From NCBI RefSeq assembly GCF_042660705.1, contig NZ_JBHSUQ010000001.1: DNA of 64,000 bases. One strand, written 5' to 3'. The stretch's first letter is position 1; each line of letters begins with the position of its first letter. Shown here piece by piece: positions 45,237-54,080 of the stretch. This DNA is from Undibacterium_A arcticum (GTDB lineage: Bacteria; Pseudomonadota; Gammaproteobacteria; Burkholderiales; Burkholderiaceae_D). The translations under genes and the position numbers were made by a program. The notes beneath the pieces are model-generated. The model was not told where the DNA came from. It did no database searches and saw nothing but the letters and a program-made list of their open reading frames with translations.

Positions 45237-46457
45237 ATGGACTCCCTGATCGCCGCCTCCGCGCGCGCCCTCGCCGCCGGCGACGCGCTCGGCGCCCTCA
45301 AGCGGGTCGCCCTGCGCGACGACCCGCCGGCGCTGGCCTTGCGCGGCATCGCCATGGCTCAGCTCGGCGAGCACCCGCGCGCCCGTGAGCTTCTTCGGCG
45401 CGCCGCCCGTGGCTTCGGCGCCCACGAGGAGGTGGCGCGCGCTCGCTGTGTCGTCGCCGAGGCCGAGGTGGCGCTGGCCGTGCGCGACCTCGGCAGCTCG
45501 CCGCGCTCGCTGGCGGCGGCCTTGGCCACGCTCGAGGCGCACGCCGATCACGCCAACGCGCTGCAGGCGCGGCTCATCGCGGCGCGCAGGCTCTTGCTGC
45601 TTGGCCGCCTCGACGAAGCCGAGGCTGCACTGGCACGGCTCGATGCGCGTGGCCTGCCGCCGTCGTTGGCGGCGGTGGCCGAACTGACTGCAGCGGAGCT
45701 GGCGCTGCGCTCGCTGCGCATCGCCCCGGCGCGGGCGGCGCTCGCCCGTGCACACGAGGCGGCCGATCGCGCACGCGTGCCGGCGCTCTTGGCCGAGGTG
45801 GCGGAGGCGCGGGCCGCGCTCGATCGTCCCGCCGCCCGGCGCCTCTTCGCCGGCGGCGAGCAGGCGCTGCGTCTCGACGAGGTCGCAGCGCTCCTGGCCT
45901 CCGACGCGCTGGTGGTCGACGCCTGCCGTCGCGGACTGGGCGCCGGCGCTGCGTGGCGGCCGCTGGCGCGCCGGCCGGTACTGTTCGCGTTGGCGCGCGC
46001 GCTCGCCGAGGCGTGGCCTGGCGAAGTTGACCGGGAAGCCTTGATCGCGTGCGCGTTCCGCACCCACCGCCCCAACGAGTCGCATCGGGCGCGCCTGCGG
46101 GTCGAGATCGGCCGCCTGCGCGCGCTCGTCACAGAACTGGCGCAGATCGAGGCCACCACGCGCGGCTTTGTTCTCAAGCCGCTCGGCGAGCGCGCCGTGG
46201 TCGTGCTGGCGCCGCCCATCGACGGCGACCAGGCGTCGCTGGCGGCGCTGCTTGCCGACGGTGCGGCCTGGTCGACCTCAGCCCTGGCGCTGGCCTTGGG
46301 GGCCAGCCAGCGCACCGTCCAGCGCGCGCTGGCCGAGCTGGAGGCCGCCGGACGGGTACGCTCCATAGGGCGGGCGCGGACGCAGCGCTGGCTGTCGCCG
46401 CCGCTTGCGGGATTCACGACAATCTTGTTACTCCCCGCCGCGCTCCAGATGGAATAG
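45237..46457 (+). CDS. Helix-turn-helix protein with helical repeat N-terminus
   Basis: A 406-residue, alanine/arginine/leucine-rich protein of very high GC. Residues 1-200 look like TPR-type helical hairpins (ALALRGIAMAQLGEHPRARELLRRAARGFGAHEE). The middle has AWPGEVDREALIACAFRTHRPNESHRARLRVEIGRLRAL, resembling a bacterial transcriptional-activator winged helix. The C-terminus WSTSALALALGASQRTVQRALAELEAAGRVRSIGRARTQRWL is a clear winged HTH. The composition differs sharply from its neighbours, suggesting transfer. The beta-propeller gene follows 57 bases later and is a candidate target or partner. Confidence 0.7.
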   Translation: MDSLIAASARALAAGDALGALKRVALRDDPPALALRGIAMAQLGEHPRARELLRRAARGFGAHEEVARARCVVAEAEVALAVRDLGSSPRSLAAALATLEAHADHANALQARLIAARRLLLLGRLDEAEAALARLDARGLPPSLAAVAELTAAELALRSLRIAPARAALARAHEAADRARVPALLAEVAEARAALDRPAARRLFAGGEQALRLDEVAALLASDALVVDACRRGLGAGAAWRPLARRPVLFALARALAEAWPGEVDREALIACAFRTHRPNESHRARLRVEIGRLRALVTELAQIEATTRGFVLKPLGERAVVVLAPPIDGDQASLAALLADGAAWSTSALALALGASQRTVQRALAELEAAGRVRSIGRARTQRWLSPPLAGFTTILLLPAALQME

Positions 46458-46514
46458 AGTTGTCTTACGGCGCCGCTTCGAGGCGCGCTGTAAGACGACC
46501 GCAAGGAGACAGCG

Positions 46515-47201
46515 ATGACCCGCAAAGCCAGTACACCCAGCAAAGACAAACCCCAGGCGAAGGCGCGTGCGGCCGAGATCGTGCGCGAATACGGTCCCTT
46601 CGCCGGCGCCGACAAGGTGGCCGGCGTGACCCACGACGGCCAGCGCGTCTGGGCCGCCACCGGCACCAGGCTGATCGCCTTCGATCCCGAGAGCGGCGAG
46701 CCCACCCGCACGCTCGACCGCGCCTGCGACGCCGGCACCGCCTTCGACGGCACCTACCTGTACCAGATCGCCGAGCAGCGCATCGACAAGATCGACCCCG
46801 CCAACGGCAACGTGGTGGCATCGATCCCGGCGCCCGGCAACGGCTACGACTCGGGACTCACCTGGGCCGAAGGCAGCCTGTGGGTGGGCCAGTACCGCGA
46901 CCGCAAGATCCACCAGATCGATCCGGCCACCGGCGCCATCATTCGTTCCATAGAAACCAACCGCTTCGTCACCGGCGTGACCTGGGTCGACGGCGAGCTG
47001 TGGCACGGGACATGGGAAGGCGACGAGAGCGAAATCCGCCGCATCGACCCGCAAAGCGGCGCCGTGCTCGAGCGGCTGGAGATGCCGCCCGGCGCCGGCG
47101 TCAGCGGGCTCGAGTCCGATGGTGCAGACCTGTTTTACTGCGGCGGCGGAGAGAGCGGAAAGGTGCGCGCCGTGCGGCGTCCGAAAGGCGCCGGGTCGTA
47201 A
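46515..47201 (+). CDS. Beta-propeller (YVTN/glutaminyl cyclase-like) protein, cytoplasmic
   Basis: A 228-residue protein made of about five propeller blades: VAGVTHDGQRVWAATGTRLIAFDPESGEPTRTL, AFDGTYLYQIAEQRIDKIDPANGNVVASI, LTWAEGSLWVGQYRDRKIHQIDPATGAIIRSI, TWVDGELWHGTWEGDESEIRRIDPQSGAVL. There is no signal peptide; the N-terminus is basic (MTRKASTPSKDKPQAKARA). The repeats resemble glutaminyl-peptide cyclotransferase and Vgb-type propellers. AAGGAG precedes the start. It is likely co-transcribed with the HTH gene; a sensing or binding role is inferred only. Confidence 0.68.
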   Translation: MTRKASTPSKDKPQAKARAAEIVREYGPFAGADKVAGVTHDGQRVWAATGTRLIAFDPESGEPTRTLDRACDAGTAFDGTYLYQIAEQRIDKIDPANGNVVASIPAPGNGYDSGLTWAEGSLWVGQYRDRKIHQIDPATGAIIRSIETNRFVTGVTWVDGELWHGTWEGDESEIRRIDPQSGAVLERLEMPPGAGVSGLESDGADLFYCGGGESGKVRAVRRPKGAGS

Positions 47202-47210
47202 TCGTCGCAG

Positions 47211-47262
47211 GAGCACGTCGAGTAAGGCTATATCTTCGGCGCAGCCGAGGGCCGTCGCACGC
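47211..47262 (+). pseudogene. Short relic of a DUF899-type gene
   Basis: These 52 bases align with 48101-48152 inside the intact DUF899 gene at roughly 80% identity. They read (with a stop) EHVE-GYIFGAAEGRR against ERVEKDYIFDTAEGRC. No longer match is seen on either side. It implies that a second DUF899 gene once existed here and was mostly deleted. Confidence 0.65.
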
Positions 47263-47313
47263 CGGTCTGATTCAAACACTGTCCTGATCAACCCCAATCC
47301 AAGGAGCATGACC

Positions 47314-47925
47314 ATGAAGCTGTACTACATTCCGTCCGCCTGTTCGTTTTCGCCACACATTATTGCCAACGAGCTTGGCCTGCCAATCGAACTGGTGAAG
47401 GTCGACAGCAAGACCAAACGCACCGAACACGGCGAAGATTTTCTCGCCATCAATCCCAAAGGTTATGTGCCCGCACTGCAGCTGGACGATGGCAGTGTGC
47501 TGACGGAAGGCCCGGCCGTGGTGCAATATCTGGCCGACCTGAAACCTGAAGCGCAGCTGGCGCCCGCCAACGGCAGCATGGCGCGCTACCGCCTGCAGGA
47601 GATGCTGGGCTACATCAATTCAGAGCTGCACCAGAGTTACATGCCATTGTTCAACCCCGAGACCAGCGATGGCGTGCGTACCGAGCGCATGGCCCATCTG
47701 CGTAAGCACTATGGGCTGATCGATGCCACGCTTGGCCGCACGCCATTTCTGCTGGGCGAACAGTTCAGCATCACCGATGCCTATCTGTTTGTGGTGACGC
47801 GCTGGTCAGCGTTCGTGAAACTCGACCTGTCGCCGTTCCCGAACCTGCAGGCGTTCCAGGAACGCATCGCTGCCCGCCATGCCGTGCAAGCGGCGATGCG
47901 CCGCGAACAACCGGCAGCCGCCTGA
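47314..47925 (+). CDS. Glutathione transferase GstA-like
   Basis: A 203-residue GST. The N-terminal thioredoxin fold has MKLYYIPSACSFSPHIIANELGLP with a Ser/Cys pair typical of beta-class GSTs. FLAINPKGYVPALQLDDGSVLTEGPAVVQYLADL binds glutathione, and the helical C-terminus ends PFLLGEQFSITDAYLFVVTRWSAFVKLDLS. I chose the second of two close ATGs (47314), seven bases after AAGGAG. It is one of two GSTs in the accessory region and lies just before the DUF899 gene. Confidence 0.88.
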   Translation: MKLYYIPSACSFSPHIIANELGLPIELVKVDSKTKRTEHGEDFLAINPKGYVPALQLDDGSVLTEGPAVVQYLADLKPEAQLAPANGSMARYRLQEMLGYINSELHQSYMPLFNPETSDGVRTERMAHLRKHYGLIDATLGRTPFLLGEQFSITDAYLFVVTRWSAFVKLDLSPFPNLQAFQERIAARHAVQAAMRREQPAAA

Positions 47926-47953
47926 CCCTTTGCCATCAGCCAAGGAGTACATC

Positions 47954-48745
47954 ATGAACACCGCTATTTCCGAAGCAAAGAACCATCTCGTCGTCTCCAG
48001 CGAGCGCTGGCTGAGCGAGCGCAAGACGCTGCTGGCGCGCGAAAAGGAACTGATGCGCCTGCATGACCAGATTGCCCGCGAGCGCCGCGCGCTGCCGTGG
48101 GAGCGCGTCGAGAAGGACTACATCTTCGACACAGCCGAGGGCCGGTGCACGCTCTCCGATCTTTTCGGCGGGCGCCGCCAACTGCTGGTGCAGCACTTCA
48201 TGTTCGGCCCGAGGTGGGAGCAAGGTTGCCCGAGCTGCTCTTTCATGGCGGACCACACCGACGGCATGAACGTGCACCTGGCGCATCGCGACATCACGCT
48301 GGTGGCCATTTCGCGTGCACCGCTGGCCGACATCGAGCGCTTTCGCCAGCGCATGGGCTGGCAGTTCAGGTGGGTCTCCTCGCATGACAGCGATTTCAAC
48401 CACGACTTCGGCGTCAGCTTCACGCCGGAAGAACAGGCCAAGGGCGAGGTCTACTACAACTACGGCATGCAGTCCTTCCCGGCCGAGGAGGCGCCCGGCC
48501 TCAGTGTCTTCTACAAAAACGACGCGGGCGAAGTGTTCCACACCTACTCGACCTACGGCCGCGGCGTGGAGGTCATGATGGGTGCGTACAACCTGATGGA
48601 CCTCACGCCCAAGGGCCGCGACGAGAACGACGTGCCCTACAAAATGGAGTGGGTGCGCCACCATGACCGCTACGAGCCGGCGCCGATCGCGAAGCCGGCG
48701 CCGACGGTCGGTTCGTGCTGCCATTCACACGACATGCACGCCTGA
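47954..48745 (+). CDS. DUF899 thioredoxin-like protein
   Basis: A 263-residue protein. WLSERKTLLAREKELMRLHDQIARERRALPWERVEKDYIFDTAEG, then LLVQHFMFGPRWEQGCPSCSFMADHTDGM with a Cys-Pro-x-Cys-type motif, and ISRAPLADIERFRQRMGWQFRWVSSHDSDFNHDFGVSF are typical of DUF899, which has a peroxiredoxin-like fold. The C-terminus CCHSHDMHA looks metal-binding. AAGGAG precedes the start by six bases. The biochemical role is not established; redox or detoxification fits the GST neighbour. Confidence 0.85.
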   Translation: MNTAISEAKNHLVVSSERWLSERKTLLAREKELMRLHDQIARERRALPWERVEKDYIFDTAEGRCTLSDLFGGRRQLLVQHFMFGPRWEQGCPSCSFMADHTDGMNVHLAHRDITLVAISRAPLADIERFRQRMGWQFRWVSSHDSDFNHDFGVSFTPEEQAKGEVYYNYGMQSFPAEEAPGLSVFYKNDAGEVFHTYSTYGRGVEVMMGAYNLMDLTPKGRDENDVPYKMEWVRHHDRYEPAPIAKPAPTVGSCCHSHDMHA

Positions 48746-48776
48746 AGCGCGAGCGGCCTGAGCGCGTGAGCACCTC

Positions 48777-49373
48777 ATGTCGAGCCTTTGGCCATGGCTG
48801 GCGGTCGCAGGGGTCGGTGCCCTTCACGGGCTGAACCCTGCCACCGGCTGGATGTTTGCCGCAGCCTGGGGTGTGCAGTCGCGCGACCGGGCGCAGGCGC
48901 TGCGGGCCTTGGTGCCGATCGCGGTCGGGCACGCCGCATCGGTCGCGTTCGTGCCCGCCGCGGTGGCACTCGGCCTGTCGATGGATCGCGCCGTGCTGCA
49001 AGCCCTGGCGGGCGTGCTGCTGGGTGTGCTGCTTGTCGTCGCGGTGTATCACCTGTCGGGCCACAAAGCCAAGCGGGCCCGGACGCCGGCAGGTCATGCC
49101 GTGCTGGCGCTCTGGTCTTTCATGATGTCCACCGCGCACGGCGCCGGATTGATGCTGGTGCCGGCGCTAATCCCGCTTTGCATGGGAGACACGCCGGCCC
49201 GCGAGATCACGGCATCCGGCTCGCTGACGCTGGCGCTCGCGGCCGTGGGCGTTCACACAGCGGCGATGCTTGCCGTCACCGGCGTGATCGCCTCCCAGGT
49301 TTGCCGCAGCTTCGACGCCGGCGCCCGCTTGCTTCAACGCCTCAGGCGGAAGCCGCCTCCAGCGCCGCGTTGA
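48777..49373 (+). CDS. Membrane protein with NicO/HupE-like histidine motifs
   Basis: A 198-residue, six-helix protein. The motifs VGALHGLNPATGWMFA, PIAVGHAASVAF and MSTAHGAGLMLVPALIPLC place histidines in predicted helices, as in nickel/cobalt exporters (NicO, RcnA) and HupE/UreJ. It lies 31 bases after the DUF899 stop and so is probably co-transcribed. Metal transport is inferred from motif layout only. Confidence 0.62.
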   Translation: MSSLWPWLAVAGVGALHGLNPATGWMFAAAWGVQSRDRAQALRALVPIAVGHAASVAFVPAAVALGLSMDRAVLQALAGVLLGVLLVVAVYHLSGHKAKRARTPAGHAVLALWSFMMSTAHGAGLMLVPALIPLCMGDTPAREITASGSLTLALAAVGVHTAAMLAVTGVIASQVCRSFDAGARLLQRLRRKPPPAPR

Positions 49374-49651
49374 AGGTGATACCTGGCCGCGCACTGTCTT
49401 GGCGAGGCGCGCCGAAAGCAGACACTAAACTATGAAACACCCGCTCAACGATTTCACCAATCTGTTGCGTCGATCGGTTGAATCCGCAGCCAAAAGCGGA
49501 CGGTAAACATTATTCACCAAGATATTAATAATTTAATTTCGCCCCGCACGGCGATTATATTCAAAGCGATACTAGACCCGAGTTCGGGCCGAATGTTTAG
49601 GCGAATTTATTCCGAGTAAATCAATTGTAATGTGACCTCCAAGGAAAAATC
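49374..49651. other. AT-richer spacer
   Basis: No gene seen. A phrase GAAAGCAGACACTAAACTATGAAAC and later CCAAAAGCGGACGG near 49490 resemble degenerate intergenic repeats common in proteobacteria. The 3' half is AT-rich and likely carries the promoter of the next gene, with AAGGAAAA as ribosome binding site. Confidence 0.4.
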
Positions 49652-49966
49652 ATGAGCAACAACTCCGTCATCCTTATTAACGCTTTCACAGTTCAACCTG
49701 AAAACCAGGCTGGACTAATTGAACTATTGGCCCAAGCAACCAACGGCACAGTGCGGCACGCGCCTGGCTTTATCTCGGCAAGGCTTCACCGCAGCCTAGA
49801 TGGCACAAAGGTCACCATGGTTGCCGAATGGCGAAGCAAAGAGGATTACGAAGCAATGCGCAAAGATCCGCAGCCACTGCCTTACTTGCAGCAGGCAATG
49901 GCAATGGCGACCTTTGAGCCGGGGATGTATGAACTGGCGGACGCTTTTTCTCCCATAGGCCAATGA
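49652..49966 (+). CDS. Antibiotic biosynthesis monooxygenase (ABM) domain protein
   Basis: A 104-residue single-domain protein with the ferredoxin-like ABM pattern: VILINAFTVQPENQAGLIELLAQAT, APGFISARLHRSLDGTKVTMVAEWRSKEDYEAM, then YLQQAMAMATFEPGMYELADAF. Relatives act on quinones or aromatic polyketides or as heme-degrading enzymes. No polyketide genes are near, so the substrate cannot be assigned. Confidence 0.8.
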   Translation: MSNNSVILINAFTVQPENQAGLIELLAQATNGTVRHAPGFISARLHRSLDGTKVTMVAEWRSKEDYEAMRKDPQPLPYLQQAMAMATFEPGMYELADAFSPIGQ

Positions 49967-50384
49967 TGCTTGACTCAAGAATCGGTACGACGGTGTTTCT
50001 CTGGCGATGCTATGTAAAAACGCAAAAATTAAAACACTTAGTGTCTAGCGTCCGCTTTTGGGCGCTTGCTGACCATGACCAACTGGCGGAAATCGGCCAA
50101 CACCGATCAGTGAAGAAGTTTTCTGAAAGCAGCCGGTCAGGAAGCCGGTGTGTCTGCTCCTGGCCCAGATTCCGACGTGCCGCTTTTCGCCATAAATTTG
50201 TACTATAAAGATAGTTCACGACGCCGAGTGAGAGAGTAGGCATCGGAGCCTGGGCGCATGACTGTCCCCCGAAAACAAAACTGATATATGGGTAGGGAGC
50301 GGGGATAGGGAGTGGCCACGCAGTTCCCTACCCCTTGGTCAACGCCTCTCTTGCAGCACAACATCTGGATTGAGGAGAATGGTG
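49967..50384. other. Spacer with no supportable gene
   Basis: About 420 bases. It contains a TCCGCTTTTGGGCGCTTGCTGACC phrase typical of degenerate proteobacterial spacers and an AG-rich stretch near 50290. I find no conserved product. Confidence 0.45.
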
Positions 50385-50807
50385 ATGTTGATTTCCAAGC
50401 TACGTAAACTGGTAATAGTTAGCCTAGCCGCCATGATGGCAATATTGGGCTCGGGGCCATCAATGGCGCAGACGCCAGCATCACCCAACAAATTTATCGC
50501 GAACACGCTCCAGGAAGTCGCCGTTGGAGAGCTTCCGCCCGGCAAATGGAACATGAAGGCGACCATGCTGGTCATCGAACCCGGCGGCGAGATTCCTTTT
50601 CATGTGCATACTGGTCCAGGGCTCCGCTACGTATTGGAGGGAGCCATCACCATCAACTGGAAGGCGGGGAAGACGCAGACCTTCGAGGCCGGCTCCACCT
50701 ATTTCGAAGGACCGGGCGAGAACCATCCAGCCGGCACTATGTCGGCAAGGAACGGCGGTCAAGGGCCATGCCGGGTAGTGATTGTCGAACTCGTACCCCA
50801 GAAGTAA
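50385..50807 (+). CDS. Exported cupin-domain protein
   Basis: A 140-residue protein with a signal peptide (MLISKLRKLVIVSLAAMMAILGSGPSMAQ, cleavage after AQ). The cupin motif 1 is PGGEIPFHVHTGPGLRYVLEGAITINW and motif 2 is GSTYFEGPGENHPAG. The conserved histidines and Glu can bind a metal. I chose the ATG at 50385, seven bases after GAGGAG. Single-domain periplasmic cupins are diverse, so no substrate is assigned. Confidence 0.8.
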   Translation: MLISKLRKLVIVSLAAMMAILGSGPSMAQTPASPNKFIANTLQEVAVGELPPGKWNMKATMLVIEPGGEIPFHVHTGPGLRYVLEGAITINWKAGKTQTFEAGSTYFEGPGENHPAGTMSARNGGQGPCRVVIVELVPQK

Positions 50808-51174
50808 ATCCCGCCCACGTGGTGTACAGTTGACGCGCCTCGCGCGCAACTGGCACCCAGCCGTCTCAAAATATTCTCCACCTTTTCCCACCCATCTTTA
50901 ACCCTTAACAATCACTTCCGACATTGCGGGGACTATAGGTCGTCTTTTAAGACCACCGTGGTCTAAACAGCAACAGGCAGCTTTCGGCCCAAAAGGAGAC
51001 TGTCGCGCGTCAGCTCCGAAGTTGCCATTCGCGTTTATGCGCCCACCTGACTGAGCAGGCGGGTTGCCTGAAGCGGCCGATTGACGCTTGTGTCGGATTT
51101 GTTATTTGTGCACACTACCCCTCAATGAACCTGTATCGATCCGAGAATGTGTATGAGCAAAGAGGAGTTGCGTG
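50808..51174. other. Spacer before the restriction-endonuclease-like gene
   Basis: About 370 bases with no convincing gene. A short repeat-like phrase (GGCCCAAAAGGAGACTGTCGCGCGTC) occurs near 50987. AGAGGAG just before 51175 is the ribosome binding site of the next gene. Confidence 0.45.
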
Positions 51175-52319
51175 ATGGAAATAATACACATGGATGCAGA
51201 CTTAGAAGATGCAGATTGGACAAAGCAATCTTGGGACTTGCCACCATATAGGTCTGCGGAATTCCTTCAATTATTCCCTGATCTGGAGGCATTCAAAAAA
51301 CTTCCGGTGTACCAGCATGCTGTTGATGCTGGGCTTATTTATGATGACGAATGGGTGATGGATCGGGCATTGACTGTAAATACCGAGACTAATGATCATC
51401 AGGTGGTCTTCGAGTTCAACAGTGCCTTCTACGTCAAGCTCGGCCACGCCGGCTGTTGGGAGGCTGAATCGATCCTAGGATCTCGGTTGCGCTTGGGCTG
51501 GCCTAACCAGTCGCTCGCAGACATAAACGCGGGCCGATGGACAGTTATCGCCGAGCAACTGCGGAATGACCTTCCCAATAAGCAGCAGGTCACAACAGGT
51601 CTAAATCGGCTGCAAGACATCGCCCGTTCGACACCTGAAGACGTATGGATAACTTTTCACGGCGCCAAGCTCTGGTGGGCGCGCCTTGCTCCGGGACCAG
51701 TTGAAGAAGACCACATCTCCAAATTTCGCGCTACGCTTGACGGCTGGCATGACGCTTCGCAAAGCGGGAGGCTTCTAGTCGCGAACGACCTTCCGGGCAA
51801 GATCGCCCAGATGCAAGGTTTCGCGGCACAGTCTGTCGCGTTCGGGAAAAGCAGCTCCTTCGCCGCGTACTTGAAGGCACCCGAAGCGAGTTGGCGTCTC
51901 GAATTTCCGCTGAACGTGCACGACTATGTAGCCAACTTGAAAAAGCGATTTCCGAGCTTCATTGGAAGGACTATGAAACCCTAGTTGACCTCGTATTTCG
52001 GCATGCTGGGTGGCTGCGTGTAAGCGTCTTGGGGCAACATGCAAAGTCCTATGACCTTGAACTTCGTGAGCCGATTACCGACGACCGGTATGTAGTTCAG
52101 GTCAAATCCCAGGCGACTCGTGCTGACCTCAATAAAACGATTCAAGACTTCTCCGAAGCTGACTATCGAAAGGTCTTCTTTGTTGTTCACTCCCCCGCAG
52201 CCGATCTTGCAAACGCAAAGAATATCCCATCTCACGTTGAACTTGTGGCCCCGGCGCATCTGGCCGCCCTCACACTCGATGCCGGTCTGTCACGTTGGCT
52301 CGAAGAGAAGGTTGCCTGA
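51175..52319 (+). CDS. Restriction endonuclease-like protein (Mrr/PD-(D/E)xK C-terminal domain), one frameshift
   Basis: Two frames join into one protein of about 381 residues if an A-run near 51945 has six rather than five bases (AAC TTG AAA AAA GCG, reading VANLKKAISELHWKDYETLVDLVFRHAGW). The C-terminal 130 residues match Mrr-type nuclease domains: DYETLVDLVFRHAGWLRVSVLG, then YDLELREPITDDRYVVQVKSQ, which provides the D...QxK catalytic core. The N-terminal 260 residues (DLEDADWTKQSWDLPPY..., VWITFHGAKLWWARLAPG) are of unknown function and probably read DNA or the target. No methyltransferase is adjacent. It could be a solitary modification-dependent nuclease or an anti-phage factor. Confidence 0.72.
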
Positions 52320-52672
52320 GCAATGAGGCCGAACCAAGCCGTCAACCGGACATGCACGCAAAGCCGCACAGGCCGGTTACTTTGAACGTTGAACGATTTC
52401 AGAAAATTTCAATGTCGCATTTGGGTCGACTGGAGCCTGTCGTGATCGGCCGCACCCAGCCACAAGCCGTCTTTCGACGGTGTTGCCCAATGGTCCAATG
52501 TGGACGTCGAAGAACACTTTCGACACCAGCTTAAATGACTCAACGATATCGCGGCTTGCCTGGCCGTCTTCGAACTTGAATTGGTTCACCGCGCAGCATA
52601 AAATAAAACGTCCCTTGCCGCCGCAAGCCGCGGCGACAAGTCCGTGTTCGTGTGGCTTCAACGGAGGTTCGT
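52320..52672. other. Spacer with a possible minus-strand gene relic
   Basis: On the minus strand from about 52640 to 52380 an open frame reads protein-like sequence (GKGRFILCCAVNQFKFEDGQASRDIVESFKLVSKVFFDVHIGPLGN), but it has no start and overlaps the 5' end of the DUF1326 gene on the other strand. I do not recognise it. It may be the end of a lost gene. Confidence 0.35.
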
Positions 52673-53275
52673 ATGAGCTATCACCTGGAAGGTCGTCTGC
52701 TCGAGGTTTGCAATTGCAACGTCCTATGTCCCTGCTGGATCGGCGAGGATCCTGACAATGGCACCTGCGACACCATCGTCGCGTGGCGCATAGGCAAGGG
52801 AATGGTCGATGGCGTGGATGTGGGTGGCAACACCATCGCGGCCGTGGCCCATATTCCGGGCAACATCCTGGAAGGCAACTGGACCGCCGCCATCTATGTC
52901 GACGACCAGGCCTCCAAGGTGCAGGAAGATGCATTGCTCAAGGTCTACACCGGGCAGGCGGGCGGGCCGGTCGCCGATCTGGCCGCGCTCATCGGCCAAG
53001 TGGTGTCGGTGGAGCGGGCGCCGATCCGGTTCACCGTGGTCGACGGCAAGGGCGAACTCGAGATCGGCAAAAACTACTATGCCGAACTCGAGCCCTATCG
53101 CGGCGCGATGGGTGGCCTGACAACCCTCTCCGACACCGTGTTCTCTACGGTGCCGGGGGCTCCGGTGTTTGTCGGCAAGGCCCCGACCTATCGATCCAAG
53201 AATGCCGCCCTCGGCATCGACCTCGACATCAAGAACCACAACGCCCTGCAGAGCACGTTCGTCTTCGATGCATGA
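52673..53275 (+). CDS. DUF1326 domain protein
   Basis: A 200-residue protein starting MSYHLEGRLLEVCNCNVLCPCWIGEDPDNGTCDTIVAWRIGKG. The Cys-rich opening (CNCNVLCPCW) defines the family and looks metal- or thiol-active. The rest is a beta-rich chain ending KNAALGIDLDIKNHNALQSTFVFDA. GGAGG precedes the start by six bases. The gene overlaps the DUF2182 gene by eight bases. The two families occur together in many genomes, but the function is undescribed. Confidence 0.85.
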   Translation: MSYHLEGRLLEVCNCNVLCPCWIGEDPDNGTCDTIVAWRIGKGMVDGVDVGGNTIAAVAHIPGNILEGNWTAAIYVDDQASKVQEDALLKVYTGQAGGPVADLAALIGQVVSVERAPIRFTVVDGKGELEIGKNYYAELEPYRGAMGGLTTLSDTVFSTVPGAPVFVGKAPTYRSKNAALGIDLDIKNHNALQSTFVFDA

Positions 53276-54080
53276 GACCGACGGCAGGCGCAGCGCCTCC
53301 CGTCATCATCGCGTGTTCTTGCCGGTCCTGGCCGCGCTGATTGCGCTCGCGTGGGTGGCATTGTGGGCGTGGGCGCGCAGCCCGTACGGACGCTATCTCG
53401 AGCACGAAGACTGGACAGCGTCAGGACCGGCGGCGCTACTGTGCCGTGTCGTTCCCGCCGGCGATGTGGTCGTGCCCATGGTGCTCTACGCCGCCGCGTG
53501 GATACTCATGACGGCGGCCATGATGCTGCCGACCACCTTGCCGTTGTTCAACACCTTCGACCGGTTGACGGCCCAGCGCCCGGACCATGGGCGCCTCCTC
53601 ATGCTGCTCGGCCTTGGCTACATGACGGTGTGGGGAGCATTCGGGCTCTTGGCGCATGCACTTCACAGTGCAGTGCTGTCCCTGCTCGCCAGCGTACCCA
53701 CACTGGCCTGGCATGGCTGGCTGATCGGCGCCGCGACCATTGCGTTGGCCGGCGCATTTCAGTTCAGCAGGCTCAAGTACCGGTGCCTGGAAAAGTGCCG
53801 CACGCCCTTGAGCTTCGTTGTCGAGCACTGGCGTGGGCATGGGCAAGCACGGCACGCGTTCGCGCTTGGCGTGCAGCACGGCCTGTTCTGCGTCGGGTGC
53901 TGCTGGGCGCTGATGCTGTTGATGTTCGCGCTCGGCACCGGCAGCCTCGGCTGGATGCTCCTGCTTGCGGCCGTGATGGCGATCGAAAAGAACGTTCGCT
54001 GGGGCAGGCGTCTCAGCACGCCGCTCGGTGTCGCGCTGCTGTCCTGGGCAGTCGTCCTGGTGGCGACCACCCATGCATGA
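53268..54080 (+). CDS. DUF2182 predicted metal-binding membrane protein
   Basis: A 270-residue protein with about six helices. Family motifs are AAWILMTAAMMLPTTLPLFNTF, LGLGYMTVWGAFGLLAHAL, CLEKCRTPLSFVVEHWR and GVQHGLFCVGCCWALMLLMFALG. The cysteines, histidine and methionines in or near helices suggest metal binding, as proposed for this family. It starts at the ATGCATGA overlap with the DUF1326 stop. The same ATGCATGA overlap links it to the next gene, so the three genes are translationally coupled. Confidence 0.85.
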   Translation: MHETDGRRSASRHHRVFLPVLAALIALAWVALWAWARSPYGRYLEHEDWTASGPAALLCRVVPAGDVVVPMVLYAAAWILMTAAMMLPTTLPLFNTFDRLTAQRPDHGRLLMLLGLGYMTVWGAFGLLAHALHSAVLSLLASVPTLAWHGWLIGAATIALAGAFQFSRLKYRCLEKCRTPLSFVVEHWRGHGQARHAFALGVQHGLFCVGCCWALMLLMFALGTGSLGWMLLLAAVMAIEKNVRWGRRLSTPLGVALLSWAVVLVATTHA

